A DNA stretch of 64,000 bases from VRUE01 sp035557635 (GCA_035557635.1 DATMDR010000022.1:1-64000), one strand, 5' to 3'; shown: positions 50,659 through 59,286, counted from the first letter of the stretch. The notes: generated by a model not told the origin, from the letters alone. Program-made: numbers and translations.

Positions 50659-51585
50659 GTGCGGGTCGCCCTGCTCGCCGGGGGAACCGGAGGCGCCAAG
50701 CTCGCCGCCGGCATGCAGGAGGAGATCGGCGCCGACCTCGCGGTGATCGCCAACACTGGCGACGACGTCGAGGTCCTCGGCGTCCACGTCTCCCCCGATC
50801 CCGACCTCTGCACCTACTGGCTCAGCGGGGAGATCGACGAGGAGCGCGGCTGGGGGCTCCGCGACGACTCCTTCACCGTCTTCGAGCGCCTGGGGCGGCT
50901 CGGCGCGCCGAGCTGGTTCGGCCTCTCCGACCGCGACCTCGCCGCCTGCCTCTACCGTCGCGAGTTCCTCGACGAGGGCGGCCGCCTCACCGACGCGCAG
51001 GGCCAGATCGCCCGTGCTCTCGGAGTCGAGGCGCGGGTGCTGCCGATGTGCGAGGCGAAGGTCCGCACCCAGGTGCACACCGCCGCCGGCGCGCGCGGCC
51101 TGCAGGAGTACCTGATCGTCGACCGCGGCGAGCCGCAGGTGACGGGCGTCGAGCTGGAGGGGATCGCGGAGGCCGAGCCGACGCCGGAGGTGCTCGAGGC
51201 GCTGCGCCTGGCGGAGGCGATCGTGATCGGCCCCTCTAACCCGATCATCAGCATCGGCCCGATCCTCGCCGTGCCCGGGATGCGGGAGGCGATCGCCGAG
51301 GCCGAGGCCCCGGTCGTGGCGGTCAGCCCCTTCGTCGCCGGCGAGGTCGTCAAGGGACCGACCGAGCGCTTCATGCAGGCGGTCGGCCGCCCTTCGACCG
51401 CGGCGGGCGTGGCGTCGCTCTACACGGGCCTGATCGACGCGATGGTCGTCGACGAGGACGACCCCGACCCACCCCCCGGCGAGATCCCGACCCTCGCCGC
51501 GCCGACCCTGATGGAGGGCGCCGCCGGCAGGGTCAGGGTGGCACGCATCGTGCTCGACTACGCCGCTAGCCTCGCCGAAGGTTGA
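50659..51585 (+). CDS. cofD: 2-phospho-L-lactate (or PEP) transferase CofD/FbiA
   Basis: 308 aa from GTG. GGTGGAKLAAG (residues 8-18) forms the FO/phosphate site; IANTGDDVEVLGVHVSPDPDL, then IVIGPSNPIISIGPILAVPG and VSPFVAGEVVKGPTERFM complete the CofD signature. It joins the activated phospho-acid to FO, giving F420-0 or dehydro-F420-0. Its stop overlaps the TTG of cofC. Confidence 0.94.
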   Translation: MRVALLAGGTGGAKLAAGMQEEIGADLAVIANTGDDVEVLGVHVSPDPDLCTYWLSGEIDEERGWGLRDDSFTVFERLGRLGAPSWFGLSDRDLAACLYRREFLDEGGRLTDAQGQIARALGVEARVLPMCEAKVRTQVHTAAGARGLQEYLIVDRGEPQVTGVELEGIAEAEPTPEVLEALRLAEAIVIGPSNPIISIGPILAVPGMREAIAEAEAPVVAVSPFVAGEVVKGPTERFMQAVGRPSTAAGVASLYTGLIDAMVVDEDDPDPPPGEIPTLAAPTLMEGAAGRVRVARIVLDYAASLAEG

Positions 51586-52223
51586 AAGCGACCGCCATCC
51601 TCCCGGTCAAGCGCTTCGCGGCGGCGAAGCGGCGCCTCGCGGCGGGAATCGACGAGCCCCGGCGGGAGGCGCTGGTCGCGGCGATGCTGGAGGACGTGCT
51701 CGAGGCGATCGGCGCGGCGCGGACGATCGAGCGCACGATCGTCGTCAGCGACGAGCCGCGCGCGGTCGAGCTGGCTCGGAGCGCTGGGGCCGAGGTCGTC
51801 CCCGACCCTCCCGAGGAGGGCCATTCCGAGGCGGCGCTGGCGGGAATCGCCCGCGCCGAGACGCTCGGAGCCGAGCGCGTGATGCTGCTTCCAGGAGACT
51901 GCCCGCTACTCGAGCCACGCGAGCTCGACCGGGTGCTGACAGGCGTTCCCGAGCGTTACGTCGCCATCGTGCCGGACCGCCACGGCACCGGCACCAACGC
52001 CCTGGTCCTCTCTCCCCCCGATGCGATCCAGCCCGCCTTCGGCGGGGGCAGCTGCGCGCGCCACGTCGCCGCCGCTCGCGAGGCGGGCATCCCCTTCGCG
52101 GTCGAGGAGCTGCCCTCGCTCGCCCTCGACCTCGACACCCCGGCCGACCTCGTCGCCCTGACGCGGGCGCTGGCGGCGAAGCGAGGCCGGGCAAAGCGAA
52201 CCGCGAAGGCGCTTGGGATATGA
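51582..52223 (+). CDS. cofC: Phosphoenolpyruvate/2-phospholactate guanylyltransferase CofC/FbiD
   Basis: 213 aa from TTG (TTGA overlap). Nucleotidyltransferase fold: ILPVKRFAAAKRRLA (substrate Lys/Arg), VIVVSD, LPGDCPLLEPRELD (metal Asp), and VPDRHGTGTNALVLSPPDAIQPAFGGGS, the CofC signature. It makes the GTP-activated phospho-acid used by CofD. Overlaps cofE by 4 bp (ATGA). Confidence 0.94.
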   Translation: MKATAILPVKRFAAAKRRLAAGIDEPRREALVAAMLEDVLEAIGAARTIERTIVVSDEPRAVELARSAGAEVVPDPPEEGHSEAALAGIARAETLGAERVMLLPGDCPLLEPRELDRVLTGVPERYVAIVPDRHGTGTNALVLSPPDAIQPAFGGGSCARHVAAAREAGIPFAVEELPSLALDLDTPADLVALTRALAAKRGRAKRTAKALGI

Positions 52224-53038
52224 GCGAGGCGGCGGAGCTGAGAGTCCTGCCTGTAGCGGGCCTGCCGGAGTTCACCGAGGGGATGCGGGTCGGCGAGGAG
52301 ATCGCGAAATCGGCCGAGCTGCGCGACGGGGACGTGGTCGTCGTCGCGCAGAAGATCGTCTCCAAGACCGAGGGCCGCGTTCGCCGTCTCTCCTCGGTGG
52401 AGGCGAGCGCCGAGGCGCGTCGCCTCGCCGCGGCGCTGGACAAGGAGCCGGAGCTGGTCGAGCTCGTCCTCCAGGAGAGTCGCGAGGTGCTGCGCGCCGA
52501 GCGCGGCGTCCTCATCGTCGAGACCCACCACGGCTTCGTCTGCGCCAACGCCGGCGTCGACACCTCCAACCTCCCCGAGCCCGGGACGGCATGCCTCCTC
52601 CCCGAGGACCCCGATGCCTCTGCCCGCAAGCTCAGAGCCGAAATCACCGCTGCCACTGCTGGGGGGCCGGGGGTGGGACTCGCCGGACACTCTACGTCCG
52701 GCGAGTCCCACCCCCGAGCTCCCCACAGCATCGGCGTCGTGATCGCCGACAGCTTCGGCCGCGCCTGGCGCCTCGGCCAGGCCGAGGTGGCGATCGGCTG
52801 CGCAGGACTGGCCCCGCTCGACGACTGGCGGGGGCGCGGCGACGCCGAGGGCCGCAAGCTGGAAGCGACCCTGATCGCGGTCGCCGACGAGGCCGCGGCA
52901 GCCGCCGACCTCGTCCGTGACAAGACGAGTCGAGTCCCCGCCACGATCGTCCGCGGCCTCGGCCGCTTCGTCACCCCTGAGGACGGCCCGGGCGCCGCCG
53001 CCCTGCGCCGCCCCCGCGGCGAGGACCTATTCCGCTAG
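52220..53038 (+). CDS. cofE: Coenzyme F420-0:L-glutamate ligase CofE, with extra hairpin-encoded segment
   Basis: 272 aa; CofE adds gamma-linked glutamates to F420-0. The core is intact: VVVVAQKIVSKTEGR, VETHHGFVCANAGVD, GVVIADSFGR and KLEATLIAVADEAAAAADLV. Family members run directly from the LRAE helix into VGVVIADSFGR; here about 24 residues (147-170, GGPGVGLAGHSTSGESHPRA) are inserted, and they are encoded by the palindrome at 52658-52729. The nitroreductase domain of mycobacterial FbiB is absent. The 3' end overlaps the convergent gene by 12 bp. Confidence 0.92.
   Translation: MSEAAELRVLPVAGLPEFTEGMRVGEEIAKSAELRDGDVVVVAQKIVSKTEGRVRRLSSVEASAEARRLAAALDKEPELVELVLQESREVLRAERGVLIVETHHGFVCANAGVDTSNLPEPGTACLLPEDPDASARKLRAEITAATAGGPGVGLAGHSTSGESHPRAPHSIGVVIADSFGRAWRLGQAEVAIGCAGLAPLDDWRGRGDAEGRKLEATLIAVADEAAAAADLVRDKTSRVPATIVRGLGRFVTPEDGPGAAALRRPRGEDLFR
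52658..52729. repeat. Palindromic element inside cofE
   Basis: Two 21 bp arms, perfect inverted repeats (52668-52688 and 52696-52716), flank a 7 nt loop; weaker complementarity extends the stem to 52658 and 52729. The 72 bp length is a multiple of three, so the reading frame is kept. Confidence 0.8.
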
Positions 53039-54127
53039 AGGCTGGACGGATTCCAGCGTCGGGCCGAGCTTGGCGGCGTCGATGCGGATCTCGGAAGTCC
53101 CCGCTACCTGCTCGCCGCTGCGGTGGAGGCCGACTTCGATCTGCACGTAGCTGCTGCCGGGGACGATCATGCTGACCGCGTCGCGGGCGTCGACCAGCTC
53201 GCCGTCGAGATAAACCGCGTAGAAGCCGGCACCCTGGCTGGACGCCCTGAAGTGGACGATCGCGTCATGCCATTCCAGCTCCGGGACCGGCGCCAGGAAG
53301 CGGTCGCCGCCGACCGCCTCTCCGCTCGACCAGAGTCCGCGCTCGCCGTCCTGCCCGCCGACCGCCGGATTCCAGAGCTGCAGGCCGAAGGCCGAGGTCT
53401 CGCTCGCATCGCTCGTGAGCCGCAGGATCGCGTTGTCGACACCGGGCTCGCCGTAGGTCATCGTTTGGATGTAGAAGGAGAAGGCGAACGCGTACTCGTC
53501 GCCCTCGTGGATCTGGACCACGCCTTCGTCGCCTTCGTCGCCGTCGCCGCCCAGGATCAGTTGCGAACGGGACCGCGTGCCGGTCAGCCGAACCAGGCTG
53601 GACCTTTCGCCGTCGCGCACGATCCCGCTGACCAGCCTCGGCGTCACCTCGCTGGTCGCGGCGGTGCTCCATCCCTCCATGCCGTTCTCGAAGTCAGCGA
53701 CCAGGTGCGGGGCCGCGGGCGCGACTGGGGGCACGGCCGGGGCGGGGGGCACCGGCTCCGGCAGCGCCACGACCGGCACGATTGGTGGAGCCTGGGGCTC
53801 GGGCGGTGGCGGCGCGGGGAGCGAAACGGGCTGAGCGTCACTCAGCGCGCGGCCCGGTGAGATGCCGATCCGCGAAATCGGCGCCGGCTCCCGGACGGTC
53901 ACCGGCTCGATCGCGGGGATCGAGTACGCGGCCACCTGAGCGCCCGCGACGGCGGGCGAGACAGCCGAACGACCGGGCGCCAAAGCGATCGCATCGCCCA
54001 GCCCCGCTTCGACCTCGGGCGAGACCCGCAGCTGAGGGGTGACCGAGTTGGTCTCCCAGGGCCGCAGGCTGATCAGCGCCGCGGCGGCAAGCACGAGCAG
54101 CAGGGCAAGCAGCGAGAAGACTGCCAG
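53027..54127 (-). CDS. Anchored protein with heparin-lyase-like jelly-roll; CTG start
   Basis: About 366 aa if begun at CTG 54127, which lies 7 bp after a strong AAGGGGAGGAGG ribosome site; GTG 54094 has none and cuts the membrane helix. Residues 1-22 form a membrane anchor. A Pro-rich linker (about 100-145) follows. The C-terminal domain (about 150-360) shows LVADFENGMEGW, EYAFAFSFYIQTM, LQLWNPAVGGQDGERGLW and FYAVYLDGELVDAR, a polysaccharide-lyase (heparin lyase I-like) jelly-roll. Extracellular; substrate unknown. Confidence 0.75.
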   Translation of the reverse strand: MAVFSLLALLLVLAAAALISLRPWETNSVTPQLRVSPEVEAGLGDAIALAPGRSAVSPAVAGAQVAAYSIPAIEPVTVREPAPISRIGISPGRALSDAQPVSLPAPPPPEPQAPPIVPVVALPEPVPPAPAVPPVAPAAPHLVADFENGMEGWSTAATSEVTPRLVSGIVRDGERSSLVRLTGTRSRSQLILGGDGDEGDEGVVQIHEGDEYAFAFSFYIQTMTYGEPGVDNAILRLTSDASETSAFGLQLWNPAVGGQDGERGLWSSGEAVGGDRFLAPVPELEWHDAIVHFRASSQGAGFYAVYLDGELVDARDAVSMIVPGSSYVQIEVGLHRSGEQVAGTSEIRIDAAKLGPTLESVQPLAE

Positions 54128-54201
54128 CCCCGATCCTCCTCCCCTTACTGCAGACGAACGCGAAGCGATAAACGCACCATACCGCTAGAACAAACGTCCA
54201 G

Positions 54202-56472
54202 CTAGTAGGTCTCGACGATCTCGTAGAGCGTCGTGCGCTGGGCGGGCTCGCGGCCACCGGCGCGGGCAGCCGCGATCAGCTGCTCCGGCTCCAGCCGCAC
54301 GCCGTGCTGGGAGCCCGCCATCCGCGAGATGTTCTCCTCCATCAGGGTGCCGCCGAGGTCGTTGACGCCCCAGCGCAGCGCCTCGGTGGCGGCGTCGAGG
54401 CCCATCTTCACCCAGCTCGCCTGCAGGTTGGGGATCGTCTTGCCCAGCGCCAGACGGAAGGCGGCGGTGTGCTTGAGGTTCTCGCTCGCCGATATCTCCT
54501 CGATCCCGTGGGTGCGGCCGAGCATCGTGTTGAAGGGGATGAAGCTGAGCGGCACGAACTCGGTGATGCCGCCGGTGCGCTCCTGCAGAGCGCGGACGAC
54601 GCGCATGTGGCGGGCCAGCTCGCGCGGCTCCTCGATGTGGCCGAACATCACCGTCGAGGTCGAGCGCAGCCCGGCCCGGTGAGAGGCCTCGATGATCTCG
54701 ACCCAGCGATCGACCGGGAGCTTGTTGGGCGAGATGCGCTGGCGCACCCCATCGTCGAGCACCTCGGCCGCGGTGCCGGGAGTCGAGCCGAGCCCGCACT
54801 CGATCAGGAACTCGAACACTTCCTCCGGCCCCTTGCCCGAGCGCTCGCACATGTAGTGGACCTCCATCGGCGAGTAGGCGTGCAGGTGCAGCTGCGGCGC
54901 CACGTCCTTGGCCAGCCGCAGCCACCTGCCGTACTCCTCCAGGGTCAGGTCGGGATGGATGCCGCCCTGCATGCAAATCTCGGTCGCACCGAACTCGACC
55001 GCTTCCCGAATCCGCGCGGCGAAGTCCTGCTCGGAGACCTCGTAGGCGTCGGGCGAGCGCCGGCCCTGCCCGAAGCCGCAGAAGGCGCAGCCGACCACGC
55101 AGATGTTGGTGAAGTTGATGTTGCGGTTGACGACGAAGGTGACCCGGTTGCCAGCCAGCTCGACACGCAGCTCGTCGGCGGCGGCCCGCATCTCCTCGAT
55201 CGCCCCAGGCCGCGTCTCGGCGAAGAGCGCGGTCAGCTCGTCCTCGCTCAGCTCCCCGCCCTCGCGCCCCTTGGCGATCGCCCTCTCGGTCAAGCCGGAC
55301 TCGAGCGACTCTTCCGAGCGTCGCCCCGACCCGCGCCGAGGGATGAAGCTCCAGTACTTCAGCTTGACCACGTCGAGGACCCCCTGCTCCATCCACTCGG
55401 GGTCCATGTATTGCGGGTAGACGCACAACCTCTCGGTCAGCGCATAGCCCTTTGGAGCCAACTTCTTCCGCACCTCATGGGGGCTCGGAAATGGCTCCTC
55501 AGGTGAGATGTGATCTCCATTCGCTGATAGTCCACCGAGATCAGTCGCTCCCTCCTCGACCAACTCGGGCCAGGCATCCGACAGATTCGGCGGCACCTGA
55601 ACGCCTACATCGGGCATCAACCTCCGGCACTCGGCTATCAGCCGCTTGATGTCATCGACGCTGACTGGACTTGCCCAGGCTGGAAGGGACGATGGGGGCT
55701 CCCCCGATGGGAACTCGCGGAGCGGAGTTCCTTTCGTCCCTGCGTCACCTTGGGATGAAGCCCCAGCGGGGGAGTCCCCATCGTCCCCCCACCTCCGGCG
55801 TGCCGAAGCATCGGCGATATCCGCCACTTCTTGGCCGTAGTAGCGAGGGTGCGGGACGAAGTTCTGGAGGATCACCTCCTGCAGGTGCCCATAGCGTCCG
55901 TGTAGCCGCGCGAGCGCTTCGAGCGATTCGATGCGCTCGTCCTCGGTCTCTCCGATACCAACCAGGATCCCACTGGTGAAGGGGATTTTGAGCTCGCCCG
56001 CTGCCTCGATCGTCGCCAACCGCTTGGCTGGGTGCTTGGTCGGGGAGCCGGCGTGGACGGTGTCCATCAGGTGCTCGGCGGTGGACTCGAGCATCAGGCC
56101 CTGGGAGGCGGTCACCTCACGCAGGCGGGCGAGATCGCCGCGGTCGAGGACACCGATGTTGGTGTGGGGCAGGATGCCGCGCTCGAGTGCCCGTTCGCAG
56201 ACCCAGACGACGTAGGAGGTGAAGTCGTCGTGGCCCCACTCGGCGAGCCGGGCCGCGACCTCGGCGTTGACCTCCGGCCGCTCGCCGGTGAGGACGAGCA
56301 GCTCCTTGGCGTTGCGCCGCTCAGCCTCGTCGAGGCGGCTTTCGACTGCCTCGGGAGAGTGGATGTGGGCGCGATGCGTGGCGAACGCGCAGTACTTGCA
56401 GTGGCACTGGCAGGTGCGCGAGAGGGAGAGCGTGTAGTTCCGCGAGAAGGTGACCCGGCGCACGACCGTCAC
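54202..56472 (-). CDS. fbiC: FO synthase FbiC (fused CofG-CofH), with extra hairpin-encoded segment
   Basis: 756 aa with two radical SAM halves. CofG half: SRTCQCHCKYCAF (Cys21, Cys25, Cys28), then ERPEVNAEVAARLAEWGHDD. CofH half from about residue 420: NICVVGCAFCGFGQGR (second 4Fe-4S site, about 457-464), AYSPMEVHYMCERSGKG, GSTPGTAAEVLDDGVRQRISPNK. It makes FO, the deazaflavin of F420, from tyrosine and a flavin precursor. About 45 residues near 222-266 (GDSPAGASSQGDAGTKGTPL) are encoded by the hairpin at 55686-55787 and are not expected from the family. GTG start. Confidence 0.94.
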   Translation of the reverse strand: MTVVRRVTFSRNYTLSLSRTCQCHCKYCAFATHRAHIHSPEAVESRLDEAERRNAKELLVLTGERPEVNAEVAARLAEWGHDDFTSYVVWVCERALERGILPHTNIGVLDRGDLARLREVTASQGLMLESTAEHLMDTVHAGSPTKHPAKRLATIEAAGELKIPFTSGILVGIGETEDERIESLEALARLHGRYGHLQEVILQNFVPHPRYYGQEVADIADASARRRWGDDGDSPAGASSQGDAGTKGTPLREFPSGEPPSSLPAWASPVSVDDIKRLIAECRRLMPDVGVQVPPNLSDAWPELVEEGATDLGGLSANGDHISPEEPFPSPHEVRKKLAPKGYALTERLCVYPQYMDPEWMEQGVLDVVKLKYWSFIPRRGSGRRSEESLESGLTERAIAKGREGGELSEDELTALFAETRPGAIEEMRAAADELRVELAGNRVTFVVNRNINFTNICVVGCAFCGFGQGRRSPDAYEVSEQDFAARIREAVEFGATEICMQGGIHPDLTLEEYGRWLRLAKDVAPQLHLHAYSPMEVHYMCERSGKGPEEVFEFLIECGLGSTPGTAAEVLDDGVRQRISPNKLPVDRWVEIIEASHRAGLRSTSTVMFGHIEEPRELARHMRVVRALQERTGGITEFVPLSFIPFNTMLGRTHGIEEISASENLKHTAAFRLALGKTIPNLQASWVKMGLDAATEALRWGVNDLGGTLMEENISRMAGSQHGVRLEPEQLIAAARAGGREPAQRTTLYEIVETY
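55686..55787. repeat. Palindromic element inside fbiC
   Basis: Arms of 25 bp (55686-55710 and 55763-55787) pair with two mismatches. The 52 bp between them contains a smaller hairpin, GAACTC/GAGTTC (55711-55730). The frame stays open through all of it. Confidence 0.75.
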
Positions 56473-56494
56473 TCTAGTGCGGGGCTAGAAACAG

Positions 56495-56529
56495 GCGAGC
56501 CGCCGGGGCGTGCAGTCCCGGCGGCTCGC
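56495..56529 (-). terminator. Terminator downstream of aquaporin gene
   Basis: Perfect 13 bp arms GCGAGCCGCCGGG (56495-56507) and CCCGGCGGCTCGC (56517-56529) with a 9 nt loop; on the minus strand a CTGTTTCT stretch follows. It lies between the aquaporin stop and the fbiC start. Confidence 0.65.
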
Positions 56530-56543
56530 GAAGCTGCTGAGGC

Positions 56544-57320
56544 TCAGGAAGCGGCGCCGGGGCTTCTGCCGGTGCCTGCGGTCGGCGAAGCCGTGGGCTT
56601 GACCCGCTCTGGCGGCTCGGTCGGCGCCGGACCGCCCGGCTCGAGCACGAACTTGAAGACGCCGACGGCGGCGAGGGCGCCGACGATCGGGCCGACGATG
56701 TAGAGCCAGACGTCGCCCCACTCGTTGCCGACCAGCGCCGGGCCGAACCAGCGCGCCGGATTGAACGAGCCGCCGTCGAGCGGTCCGCCGACCATGACGA
56801 TGAAGCCCAGCGTGACGCCAATGGCGAGCGGCGCCCAGTCCTTGACGCTCTTCTTCGAGAAGACCGCGGCGAGGATCACCAGGACCAGACAGAAGGTCCC
56901 GACAGCCTCGACGATCATCCCCTGGAAGTTGCTGCTGAGCAGGCCGCTGACCTGGACCGCGCCGTAGTTGGTGGCACGTCCCTCGTCTAGCAGCAGGCCC
57001 TTGCAGAGCAGAGCGCCGAGCACGCCGCCGGAGAGCTGGGCGAGCATGTAGATCAGCGCGTCGATCGGCGCTATCCGCCTGATCGCGAGCACCGCGAGCG
57101 TCACCGCGGGGTTGAAGTGGCCGCCGCTGGCGATGCCGAACATCACGATCAGCCCGAACAGCAGGAAGGCGTGAACGAGGCCGATGACGGCGAAGTCGGT
57201 TCCAAACTGTGCCTGTTCACCAGTCGAGAGGTAGATCACGACGACGCTGGTGACGAAGAACACCAGTAGGAAGGTGCCGATCAGCTCGGCAAGGTAAGCC
57301 GGAAGTCCTCTTTGCTGCAC
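56544..57320 (-). CDS. Aquaporin/MIP family channel
   Basis: 258 aa, six transmembrane helices and both NPA boxes (GHFNPAVTLA about residue 68, SFNPARWFGP about 187). The Arg after the second NPA, part of the selectivity filter, is present. The residue pattern resembles aquaporins of the Z/N type more than glycerol facilitators, though substrate is not certain. A 40-residue soluble Pro-rich tail is unusual. Confidence 0.9.
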   Translation of the reverse strand: MQQRGLPAYLAELIGTFLLVFFVTSVVVIYLSTGEQAQFGTDFAVIGLVHAFLLFGLIVMFGIASGGHFNPAVTLAVLAIRRIAPIDALIYMLAQLSGGVLGALLCKGLLLDEGRATNYGAVQVSGLLSSNFQGMIVEAVGTFCLVLVILAAVFSKKSVKDWAPLAIGVTLGFIVMVGGPLDGGSFNPARWFGPALVGNEWGDVWLYIVGPIVGALAAVGVFKFVLEPGGPAPTEPPERVKPTASPTAGTGRSPGAAS

Positions 57321-57400
57321 GCTCTCCTCCTAGTTCCCAGGTTGCGGTTTCGCGGGCGGCAGTCTACTCACATCGACCGAGCCAATAAGGTCTCCCCCGC

Positions 57401-58357
57401 ATGAGATGGGGTACCGCGCTGCTGGCGGTCGCCCTGCTGTGGGCCGGCGCGATCGGCTGCGGTGGGAGCGACGCAGAACCGGGCGCGCCGAGCGGCGCGA
57501 CGCTTGTGCTCGATTTCACCCCCAACGCGGTCCACTCGGGGATCTACGCGGCGCGGGAGCGGGGCTTCTACGCCGACGCGGGGATCGATCTGACCGTACG
57601 CCAGCCCGGCGAATCGACCGACGCGCCGAAGCTGCTCGAGGCGGGACGAGCGGAGCTCGCGATCCTTGACATCCACGACCTCGGGATCGCCCGCGAGCGC
57701 GGGCTCGACCTGGTCGGCGTGATGCCCTTGGTGCAGCGCCCGCTGGCGGCGGTGCTCGCTCGCGGCGATGGCCCAGTGCGCCGCCCGCGTGATCTCGAAG
57801 GGAGGGTCGTCGGCGTGACCGGACTGCCCTCCGACGAAGCCGTGGTCGACTCCGAGGTGAGTGCCGACGGCGGCGACCCGGGCCGCGTGCGTCGGGTCAC
57901 GATCGGCTTCAACGCAGTCGCCTCCCTCGCCGCCGGTCGCGTCGACGCGACCACCGGATTCTGGAACGCCGAGGGGGTCACGCTGCAGCGCCAAGGCATC
58001 CCGACCCGGGTCTTCAAGGTCGACCGCTACGGCGCCCCGCCCTATCCCGAGCTGGTCCTGACCACCTCGCGCGAGACGCTCGAACGCGACCCCGAACTGA
58101 TCGACGCCGTCGTCGATGCCACCACCCGCGGCTACGCCCTCGCGGTTCGCGAGCCCCAACAGGCCCTCGACGACCTGCTAGCCGAAGTCCCCGGTCTCGA
58201 CCGCGCCGAACAGGCGGCTCAGCTGCACGCTCTCGGCCCCGACCTCCGCCCCGCTCCCTTCGATCCCGTCGTGCTGCGCAAATGGGCGACGTGGGACCTC
58301 GAGCACGGGATCCTCCAGCGCCCGCTCGACGTCGAAGCGGCCTTCCAACTGCGCTGA
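57401..58357 (+). CDS. NMT1/THI5-like substrate-binding lipoprotein
   Basis: 318 aa. Lipobox AGAIGC (Cys20), then the NMT1/THI5 periplasmic-binding pattern: DFTPNAVHSGIYAARERGFYADAGI, ELAILDIHDLGIARERGLDLVGVMPLVQRPL, GVTGLPSDEAVVDSE and GRVDATTGFWNAEGV. Relatives bind pyrimidine or riboflavin-type ligands for an ABC importer, but no permease or ATPase is adjacent. The large hairpin at 58359 follows the stop by one base. Confidence 0.87.
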   Translation: MRWGTALLAVALLWAGAIGCGGSDAEPGAPSGATLVLDFTPNAVHSGIYAARERGFYADAGIDLTVRQPGESTDAPKLLEAGRAELAILDIHDLGIARERGLDLVGVMPLVQRPLAAVLARGDGPVRRPRDLEGRVVGVTGLPSDEAVVDSEVSADGGDPGRVRRVTIGFNAVASLAAGRVDATTGFWNAEGVTLQRQGIPTRVFKVDRYGAPPYPELVLTTSRETLERDPELIDAVVDATTRGYALAVREPQQALDDLLAEVPGLDRAEQAAQLHALGPDLRPAPFDPVVLRKWATWDLEHGILQRPLDVEAAFQLR

Positions 58358-58358
58358 A

Positions 58359-58431
58359 TGGGAGGGACTGATGTCCCTCTGATGGAGACTCAGCCGAAGG
58401 GCCTCCAGCAGAGGGACATCAGTCCCTCCCA
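58359..58431. repeat. Palindromic element between convergent genes
   Basis: Perfect 22 bp arms (58359-58380 and 58410-58431) enclose a 29 nt loop with a further small stem (TGGAG/CTCCA). The plus-strand gene ends 1 bp before it, and the stop codon of the minus-strand gene (58419-58421) lies inside the right arm. It can serve as a bidirectional terminator. Confidence 0.8.
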
Positions 58432-58748
58432 CCCAACAACCGTTCGGCCAGCAGCGGCAGTTCCCGAGCCATTCGCGAGCGCGGCACCACCAGGTCAACC
58501 CCGGCTGCCTCCGCCGTCTCGCGCGTCTCAACGTCGACGTGGGAGTAGTAACCGAGCACCGGCATACCGAGTCCGACCAGTGCCTCGGGATTCTCGGCGT
58601 CCAGGTCGGCGACGATTAGCTCGACGCCTTCGAGCTCCGCCTCCTGCAAAGACGCCGAGAGCGTTACCTCATGTCCAGCCGCCCGCAGCGTCTCCTCGAC
58701 CTTGCTGCCCAGCATCAGGTCAGTGGCGAGAGCGACGACGCGCGCCAC
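58419..58748 (-). CDS. Receiver-like small protein
   Basis: 109 aa from GTG 58748; a frame to 58811 is not supported. The pattern VVALATDLMLGSKVEETLRAAGHEVTLS, VELIVADLDAENPEALVGLG, PVLGYYSHVDVETRETAEAAGVDLVVPRS resembles a response-regulator or cobalamin-binding-like alpha/beta fold, but the second phosphorylation Asp position is not clear. Its last residues and stop are supplied by the palindrome. Confidence 0.65.
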   Translation of the reverse strand: MARVVALATDLMLGSKVEETLRAAGHEVTLSASLQEAELEGVELIVADLDAENPEALVGLGMPVLGYYSHVDVETRETAEAAGVDLVVPRSRMARELPLLAERLLGGRD

Positions 58749-58914
58749 TAGACGACTGACTCCCAATTGACGTGCCTGCGGGGGCACGACTGGCCTAGCT
58801 GGGCGGTGCACGCAGCCGCAGCGCGTAGCAGCGCTACGCGCGAGGACTGTGGGTGCCGATCCAGCGCCGTGCCAGGCGTGTCATCCGTGGGTACGTCAAT
58901 TTGAGTCATTCGTC

Positions 58915-59277
58915 TTACAGCGAGCGGCGCTGGCGGAACTCTTCGCGGACGCTCTCCGGCCGGCCCCACATCTGCACGACCTCGGAGCGGCCCTCGCGCA
59001 CCTCGCGCACCTGCATCTCGCCGGCGACGCCTTCGCCGTCGAGCTTCGCCAGCACGCCCTTCACCGTCTCCGCCGCCGCCGCGTGCCCGAAGCTGTGCGC
59101 GACGAGCAGCCGCCAGTGCCAGTCCGCCTCCGAGTAGGGCTGGGCGTTGACCTGGCTTAGGGCGACCGCCGTGTCGACATACTGGCTCTCGTCCTCGATT
59201 CGCAGGTCGACCTCCAGGTCGGTCCAGTCCGGCGGCAGCGAGTCGAGCACCTGCTGGAAGTCGTCGGCCAAGGCCAC
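58915..59277 (-). CDS. Conserved hypothetical protein
   Basis: 120 aa from GTG. Pattern PPDWTDLEVDLRIED then DWHWRLLVAHSFGHAAA and helical C-terminus with a conserved WGRPESVREEFR block. Function unknown. It follows the DtxR gene by 9 bp and probably belongs to that operon. Confidence 0.65.
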   Translation of the reverse strand: MALADDFQQVLDSLPPDWTDLEVDLRIEDESQYVDTAVALSQVNAQPYSEADWHWRLLVAHSFGHAAAAETVKGVLAKLDGEGVAGEMQVREVREGRSEVVQMWGRPESVREEFRQRRSL

Positions 59278-59286
59278 GGGGGCAGC

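Noticed and set aside
58821..58841. Hairpin GCGCGTAGC/GCTACGCGC as a terminator
   Set aside because: 9 bp arms with a 3 nt loop but no T-run and no gene end close by; it may only reflect GC-rich symmetry.
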